Below, piece after piece: positions 14,627 to 18,758 of a stretch of DNA of 18,758 bases (position 1 is the stretch's first letter; the number at the start of each line of letters is the position of its first letter). The DNA is from Candidatus Auribacterota bacterium (GTDB taxonomy: Bacteria > Auribacterota > UBA6266). The translations under genes were made by a program, and so were the position numbers. The notes under the pieces were generated by a model. That model was not told the origin of the DNA and ran no database searches. It saw only the letters and a list, made by a program, of their open reading frames with translations. The stretch spans positions 1 to 18,758 of the forward strand of contig JAFGBE010000069.1 in the NCBI GenBank assembly GCA_016933315.1, written 5' to 3'.

Positions 14627-16714
14627 ATGAAATCAGCGGCGTTCCCTTTTAGAGATAAGCTGGCCAGAAAAGCAGCATTGCTGTATCTGTTATTGTTTCC
14701 GTTCCTTATGATTCCGGGGTTACTCAATCCCTTTATGGGAAAACTTTATTTTGGTGAAATAGTCCTTGTGTTGTTTTCTGCCTGTATTTTGTCACGGATT
14801 TGCCGCGGCCAGAAACCGGCCTTGTTCATAAAAATCGATGTTTTTCTGGTAGTTTATGTCTTTTTCCTCGGGCTTAGCAGCCTTTTTTCGGCGTACGGAG
14901 GCTATGCCCTCAGGGGTTGTGTTATTTCCTTTGTCCTGTTGCTGTTTTACTTTTATTTCAGGTATGTTTTTGTATCATTTCCGGAAGACAGGCCTTTGTT
15001 TACAAAGGCATTGGCTGTTTCCGCGACATTTCTTGCCGTTTGCAGCCTGGCGGTGGTAATTTTTTCACATCCGTGGAGAGTAAGGATATTTTTCGGAAAC
15101 ACCCTGTTTTTATCAAATATATTTTTAATGGCCCTTCCCGTTCTGCTGGCAACGCTTATAGAACAGCTTAGAAAAGAGGAGAAAAGTCCTCTGGGAATAA
15201 CTCTTGTTGCGGCGGCCTTTATGCTTAATATGGGGGCATTGTACTTTACGAGGTCGAAAACGGCTGCCGCTGTTTGTTTTATAGCATTGGTCATACCTCT
15301 GGTTGCCGCCGCCGGCAACCCTAAAAAAATGGTTATCAGCTTTGTATTTCTGGCAATCGGCGCCGCGGCCATATTGTTTGTGCTGCCATGCACAAGAAAT
15401 CTTATATTCTACGATGTTTCCTTCGGGACAGCCTCAATCAGGTTTTATATTTATTCGGGTGCGGCGAAGATGCTCAAAGATATGCTGCTTTTGGGTAGCG
15501 GAGCTTATACCTTTTTCCTTTCTTATCCTCCTTATATTGTTCCGGAGTATTTCAGCCTTCCCCTGTCAGCGGAAGCTACATATCATGCCCATAATTATTT
15601 TCTTGAAAGTTTTGTAGAAGCGGGAGCAATCGGATTTTTGTTTTTAATGTTTTTTTTCTGCAGTATCCTGCGCCGCCTGTACAACAGAGTAAAGGCCGAT
15701 GTCGAAAAAGGCCGATTTGTCACTTCCGGCGTGTTTTCGGCGGTAATCGCGGGTTTTTTATTTAATATATTCAATATTAATATGAATGTTGAGTATTTTG
15801 CCCCTTACTTCTGGATATGGCTTGCGCTTGGGTCGTCTTTTGCCTGCGGGAAAGATTTTTCCAGGACAGGATACTTTAATAAAAACACCGTCAATTTTAT
15901 ATTTGTCGTAGTTTTTTTAGCTGCTATGTTCTGGCATCTCAAGACATCTTTAATCTCGGAATATTGTTTTAACAAGGGGGTTGAATTCAGGGAGAGTGGC
16001 GATTATCGGCAATCTTCGGAATATTTCCGTAAAGGCCTGTCGGAAAACCCCTTTAATGTCGATGCTTTAACCATGGCGGCTTATGTGGAAGGGAAGCTCG
16101 GAAATTATGGGAAGGCCCTGCTTTTGTACGACGAAATACTGGATTATAGCCCTTATTTCGGCAGCACGATGTTCAATAAGGCGGACGCTTTGTTTAATCT
16201 CGGGGAATATGATAAAGCTGAGCAGTGCTTAATAGGATATCTTAAACATAATCCATATGATTCCGAAGCACGGATAAACTTAGGAATGATCTATAATATA
16301 AAAGGTGACCGGCTCCGGGCCCTGAGAATGAATTTATCAATTCTTGATTATGATGATACGGATGTGGATGCCGCTTATAACGCGGGGGTTATTTTATTTG
16401 AACTTGGAAGGAAAAAAGAAGCGGAAACAATGCTGAAAGGTTCTTTGGATCTTATAAGGGCCCATAAATGTGATTTGATAACTGAAAACCTGAATAAAGT
16501 GGAGCAATCCATAATTGCCGATGTCAGGCAACTTAATTATAAAGAAGCTGTAATCCTTGCAAACCTTGCTGCCTTTTATAATTCGACAGGGGACAGGGAA
16601 AAAGCGGTGGAATATATTAATGAGGCTTGCAGGTTAGGGAAGGATCATCCTGTGGTTGAAGGATTTAGAGATAAAATACTCGGGGAAAGACGGAAAAGAG
16701 TGTTGACTAGATAA
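14627..16714 (+). CDS. Wzy_C/O-antigen ligase-like membrane protein with C-terminal TPRs, copy 2
   Basis: 695 residues from ATG 14627. The frame is open from 14546, but that start sits within the preceding terminator, so the internal Met is preferred. About eleven membrane spans (to ~residue 437) include FTRSKTAAAV (207-216), IRFYIYSGAAKMLKDMLLLG (271-290) and the Wzy_C loop motif TYHAHNYFLESFVEAGAIGF (318-337, H320/H322). Residues ~443-695 hold five to six TPR-like repeats, more than in copy 1. The architecture and position behind a pseudopilin and terminator repeat the first module, so it is a paralogue, although sequence identity is low outside motifs. Predicted role: transfer of lipid-linked glycan, plausibly to the neighbouring pseudopilin. 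Alternative: exopolysaccharide polymerase. Confidence 0.82.
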   Translation: MKSAAFPFRDKLARKAALLYLLLFPFLMIPGLLNPFMGKLYFGEIVLVLFSACILSRICRGQKPALFIKIDVFLVVYVFFLGLSSLFSAYGGYALRGCVISFVLLLFYFYFRYVFVSFPEDRPLFTKALAVSATFLAVCSLAVVIFSHPWRVRIFFGNTLFLSNIFLMALPVLLATLIEQLRKEEKSPLGITLVAAAFMLNMGALYFTRSKTAAAVCFIALVIPLVAAAGNPKKMVISFVFLAIGAAAILFVLPCTRNLIFYDVSFGTASIRFYIYSGAAKMLKDMLLLGSGAYTFFLSYPPYIVPEYFSLPLSAEATYHAHNYFLESFVEAGAIGFLFLMFFFCSILRRLYNRVKADVEKGRFVTSGVFSAVIAGFLFNIFNINMNVEYFAPYFWIWLALGSSFACGKDFSRTGYFNKNTVNFIFVVVFLAAMFWHLKTSLISEYCFNKGVEFRESGDYRQSSEYFRKGLSENPFNVDALTMAAYVEGKLGNYGKALLLYDEILDYSPYFGSTMFNKADALFNLGEYDKAEQCLIGYLKHNPYDSEARINLGMIYNIKGDRLRALRMNLSILDYDDTDVDAAYNAGVILFELGRKKEAETMLKGSLDLIRAHKCDLITENLNKVEQSIIADVRQLNYKEAVILANLAAFYNSTGDREKAVEYINEACRLGKDHPVVEGFRDKILGERRKRVLTR

Positions 16715-16745
16715 ATCGGTTGTGTTAAATTTTGCGGGTTATTAA

Positions 16746-16820
16746 GGCGGCGTACCCAAGTGGCAAGGGAGAGGTCTGCAAAACCTTTATTCAGCGGTTC
16801 GAATCCGCTCGCCGCCTCCA
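16746..16820 (+). tRNA. tRNA-Cys (GCA)
   Basis: Full cloverleaf: acceptor GGCGGCG / CGCCGCC, D-stem CCC/GGG, anticodon stem GAGGT / ACCTT with loop CTGCAAA (anticodon GCA), T-stem AGCGG / CCGCT with loop TTCGAAT. Discriminator is U, as expected for tRNA-Cys, and CCA is encoded. Confidence 0.97.
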
Positions 16821-16900
16821 GTTTTCTCAGCGGAAAAATTCAGATATCAGTGGTATATATTCAGCATTAAGTTTAGTGAAACAGGGATACCTTTGGTAAT

Positions 16901-16930
16901 CTTAACCTCAGCCTAAGCCTTAACCTTAAT
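16901..16930 (+). repeat. Degenerate hexamer tandem array between the tRNAs
   Basis: Five consecutive six-base units read CTTAAC, CTCAGC, CTAAGC, CTTAAC, CTTAAT. The consensus is CTNARC-like and the array is 30 bases long. Each unit differs from its neighbours by a few substitutions, as in a decayed microsatellite. No function is evident. Confidence 0.65.
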
Positions 16931-16938
16931 GTTGATTT

Positions 16939-17025
16939 GCCGGAGTGGTGGAATGGCAGACACAAGGGACTTAAAATCCCTCGGCCCACAAGGCTGTACC
17001 GGTTCAAGTCCGGTCTCCGGCACCA
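16939..17025 (+). tRNA. tRNA-Leu (UAA)
   Basis: Class II tRNA with acceptor GCCGGAG / CTCCGGC, anticodon stem AGGGA / TCCCT, loop CTTAAAA (anticodon TAA), long variable arm (CGGCCCACAAGGCTG), T-stem ACCGG / CCGGT with loop TTCAAGT, discriminator A and encoded CCA. It lies 118 nt after tRNA-Cys on the same strand. Confidence 0.97.
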
Positions 17026-17216
17026 TCCACCGTCGCTTGGAGTAGAGTATCCCACTTGAGAAGCTATGGTGGACGAGTCCATAAGAATTTCTTTGGTGGA
17101 TGTCCTTCGAAGCTTCTGTAAGTAGGTAGCTTAAATTTAAGCGAAGGAGGACAAATACGTTATAAACTGAACTACGTGAGACGAGAGATGTGAAATGTCC
17201 GCTTCGCTGGGACGTT
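17026..17216. repeat. Cluster of inverted repeats in the tRNA-guaA intergenic region
   Basis: This 232-base non-coding gap (to 17257) holds several foldable units. TCCACC-GTC-GCTT (17026-17038) pairs with AAGC-TAT-GGTGGA (17061-17073), a ~13-bp imperfect hairpin starting right after the tRNA CCA. TGTCC-TTCG (17101-17109) pairs with CGAA and GGACA (17142-17153), and encloses the perfect 14-base palindrome at 17129-17142. AATGTCC (17194-17200) pairs with GGACGTT (17210-17216) over a 9-nt loop. The GGTGGA-GTCC wording occurs twice (17068-17080, 17095-17105). I infer a REP/MITE-like dispersed palindromic element, but a single window cannot show copy number. No ORF or recognised RNA family is visible. 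Confidence 0.5.
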
Positions 17217-17257
17217 AGGAATATTAATATTTTTTCGCGTCCTGCGTTTTTCGTTAA

Positions 17258-18758
17258 TCATTCCCACTCAATCGTGCTTGGCGGCTTTGATGAGATATCG
17301 TAGACTACGCGGTTTATGCCTTTTACTTCATTTATGAGACGGTTGGATATTTTGCTCAGGATTTCAGGAGGTATTTTTGCCCAATCAGCAGTCATGCCGT
17401 CGGAACTTGTAACTGCCCGGACAGCGACTACATTTTCATAAGTTCTCTCATCTCCCATCACCCCCACGCTTTTTATAGGGAGAAGGACGCAGAATACCTG
17501 CCATATTTTTCTATAGAGGCCTGCTTTTTTGATTTCTTCCATTAAGCGGCTGTCGGCTTCCTGAAGGAGGCTGATTCTTTCGGGGGTTACATCGCCGATG
17601 ATTCTTACCGCAAGCCCGGGACCTGGAAATGGATGCCTCCAGATCATTTCTTCGGGAATACCGAGTTCCACGCCTAGCTTCCTTACTTCATCTTTGAATA
17701 ATTCCCTTAAAGGTTCTATAAGTTTGAATTTGAGTTTTTTGGGAAGGCCTCCGACATTATGGTGGCTTTTGATTGTTGCGGAAGGGCCTCCTTTTGCCGA
17801 AACGCTTTCTATGACATCAGGGTATAATGTGCCCTGCACAAGAAAGTCCACTTTGCCTATTTTTCGGGATTCTTTTTCGAACACTTCAATAAAAGTTTTC
17901 CCTATGATTTTCCGCTTTTTTTCCGGGTCTGTTACGCCCCGCAGCCTTTTAAGAAAGAGGTCGGAAGCATCGACCGTACGGAGGTTTATTTTATAGTGTT
18001 CTTTAAAGACGGCTCTTACCTTTTTCGCTTCATTTTTCCTTAAGAGCCCGTGATCTACAAATATGCAGTAAAGGCGCTTTTTTATTGCTTTGTGCATTAA
18101 AATGGCTGCAACTGAGGAATCAACCCCCCCCGAAAGGCCGAGAACGACCTTTTTATCTCCGACGCGTTTTCTTATTGCCTGTATTTCGCTTTTGATAAAA
18201 GAAGACATTGTCCAGTCGGACCTGCACCCGCAGATTATTTTTACGAAATTAGACAGGATTTTTTTACCTTCAATGGTATGTGCCACTTCCGGATGAAACT
18301 GGAGGCCGTAGAGTCTCCTTTTTTTATCGAACATGGCGGCGACAGGGGAGTTGTCCGTTTTGCCGATGGACACGAAGCCCTTTGGTAGTTTTGTTATCTT
18401 ATCCTGGTGGCTCATCCATACGCCCGTTTTTGTTTTTATATTGGCGAAAAGGCCGTTATCCTTTGCCGGGAAAAACTCGGAGTAGCCGTATTCGCGTTTC
18501 TTGCTTTTTCCCACATGTCCCTTCAGCATATATGACATAACCTGCATCCCGTAGCATATTCCCAGTACAGGTACGCCTATCTCAAAGATTCTTTTGTCCG
18601 GGAACGGCGCTTTGGGGGAATAAACACTTGATGGTCCTCCGGATAGTATTATGCCTGAACATTCCATCTTTCTGAGGGAAGCGGCGGATATATTGTGGGG
18701 GAGAATCCTGCTGTATACGTTGAGTTCTCTTACCCTTCTTGCGATAAGCTGGTTATAT
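17258..18758 (-). CDS. guaA: GMP synthase, glutamine-hydrolysing (5' end outside window)
   Basis: The minus-strand frame runs from the window edge (YNQLIARRVRELNVYS...) to TGA at 17258-17260, about 499 residues; the first dozen or so are missing. An internal Met at 18667 is not the true start, because conserved GATase sequence precedes it. The amidotransferase part has the nucleophile Cys in GVPVLGICYGMQ and the His/Glu pair in LQFHPEVAHT. The synthetase part has the PP-loop VVLGLSGGVDSSVAA, and GPGLAVRIIGD. The protein ends in the family-typical TIEWE. It converts XMP, ATP and glutamine to GMP in the cytosol. All catalytic motifs look intact. No strong terminator follows. Any upstream riboswitch would be outside the window. 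Confidence 0.96.
   Translation of the reverse strand, partial: YNQLIARRVRELNVYSRILPHNISAASLRKMECSGIILSGGPSSVYSPKAPFPDKRIFEIGVPVLGICYGMQVMSYMLKGHVGKSKKREYGYSEFFPAKDNGLFANIKTKTGVWMSHQDKITKLPKGFVSIGKTDNSPVAAMFDKKRRLYGLQFHPEVAHTIEGKKILSNFVKIICGCRSDWTMSSFIKSEIQAIRKRVGDKKVVLGLSGGVDSSVAAILMHKAIKKRLYCIFVDHGLLRKNEAKKVRAVFKEHYKINLRTVDASDLFLKRLRGVTDPEKKRKIIGKTFIEVFEKESRKIGKVDFLVQGTLYPDVIESVSAKGGPSATIKSHHNVGGLPKKLKFKLIEPLRELFKDEVRKLGVELGIPEEMIWRHPFPGPGLAVRIIGDVTPERISLLQEADSRLMEEIKKAGLYRKIWQVFCVLLPIKSVGVMGDERTYENVVAVRAVTSSDGMTADWAKIPPEILSKISNRLINEVKGINRVVYDISSKPPSTIEWE

Noticed and set aside
16873..17082. Minus-strand ORF with a repeated Leu-Arg stretch
   Set aside because: It overlaps the tRNA-Leu gene completely; the Leu-Arg run is just the hexamer array read in translation.
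16901..17216. Possible CRISPR array
   Set aside because: Repeats are 6-base degenerate units or single hairpins, with no regular spacers and no cas genes.
18665..18667. ATG as the start of guaA
   Set aside because: The frame stays open to the window edge and encodes conserved GATase residues (QLIARRVRELNVYS) before this codon.

Overview
The window looks like a fragment of a Gram-negative, didermic bacterium of moderate GC. Mla-type lipid transport genes, a CsgG-like outer-membrane protein, a FecR-domain envelope protein and two type IV/type II pseudopilins all point to a double membrane. The pseudopilins have a long hydrophobic helix, a CLSN-KQIG segment and an H-DG-type C-terminus. That style is common in the PVC superphylum and in candidate phyla such as Omnitrophota. 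This taxonomic guess is inference only, because no rRNA marker is present.

Layout. (1) 1-2809: the 3' part of a CsgG/FlgT_C-like gene (+) converges on a two-gene minus-strand unit, a FecR-domain protein with LPP20-like C-terminal modules followed by a DUF3307 membrane protein. (2) 2810-2937: an AT-rich divergent promoter region. (3) 2938-11314: eight tightly packed plus-strand genes, apparently one operon. They encode a CHASE2 adenylate cyclase, a GAF-PP2C (RsbU-like) phosphatase, an RsbW-like kinase, a STAS protein, MlaE, MlaF, a membrane histidine kinase and an NtrC-type response regulator whose AAA+ domain has lost its GAFTGA loop and Walker B aspartate. (4) 11338-16714: two tandem paralogous modules, each with a shared promoter motif, a pseudopilin gene, an intrinsic terminator, and a multi-membrane-span O-antigen ligase-like (Wzy_C) protein with C-terminal TPRs. 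(5) 16746-17257: tRNA-Cys(GCA), a short degenerate hexamer array, tRNA-Leu(UAA), and an intergenic cluster of inverted repeats. (6) 17258-18758: guaA on the minus strand, with its first few codons outside the window.

How the genes may work together. In E. coli the STAS protein MlaB binds the ATPase MlaF. Here the STAS gene sits 11 nt upstream of mlaE and directly behind a complete partner-switching pair (PP2C phosphatase and serine kinase). No sigma factor is present. The simplest new hypothesis is that phosphorylation of this MlaB/RsbV-like protein switches an MlaFE lipid transporter rather than a sigma factor, with cyclic-nucleotide and two-component inputs in the same operon. In the second block, each pseudopilin is paired with its own Wzy_C-TPR ligase. 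This recalls pilin-specific O-oligosaccharyltransferases encoded next to their pilin (TfpO/PilO, ComP-PglL) and suggests two dedicated pseudopilin glycosylation modules.
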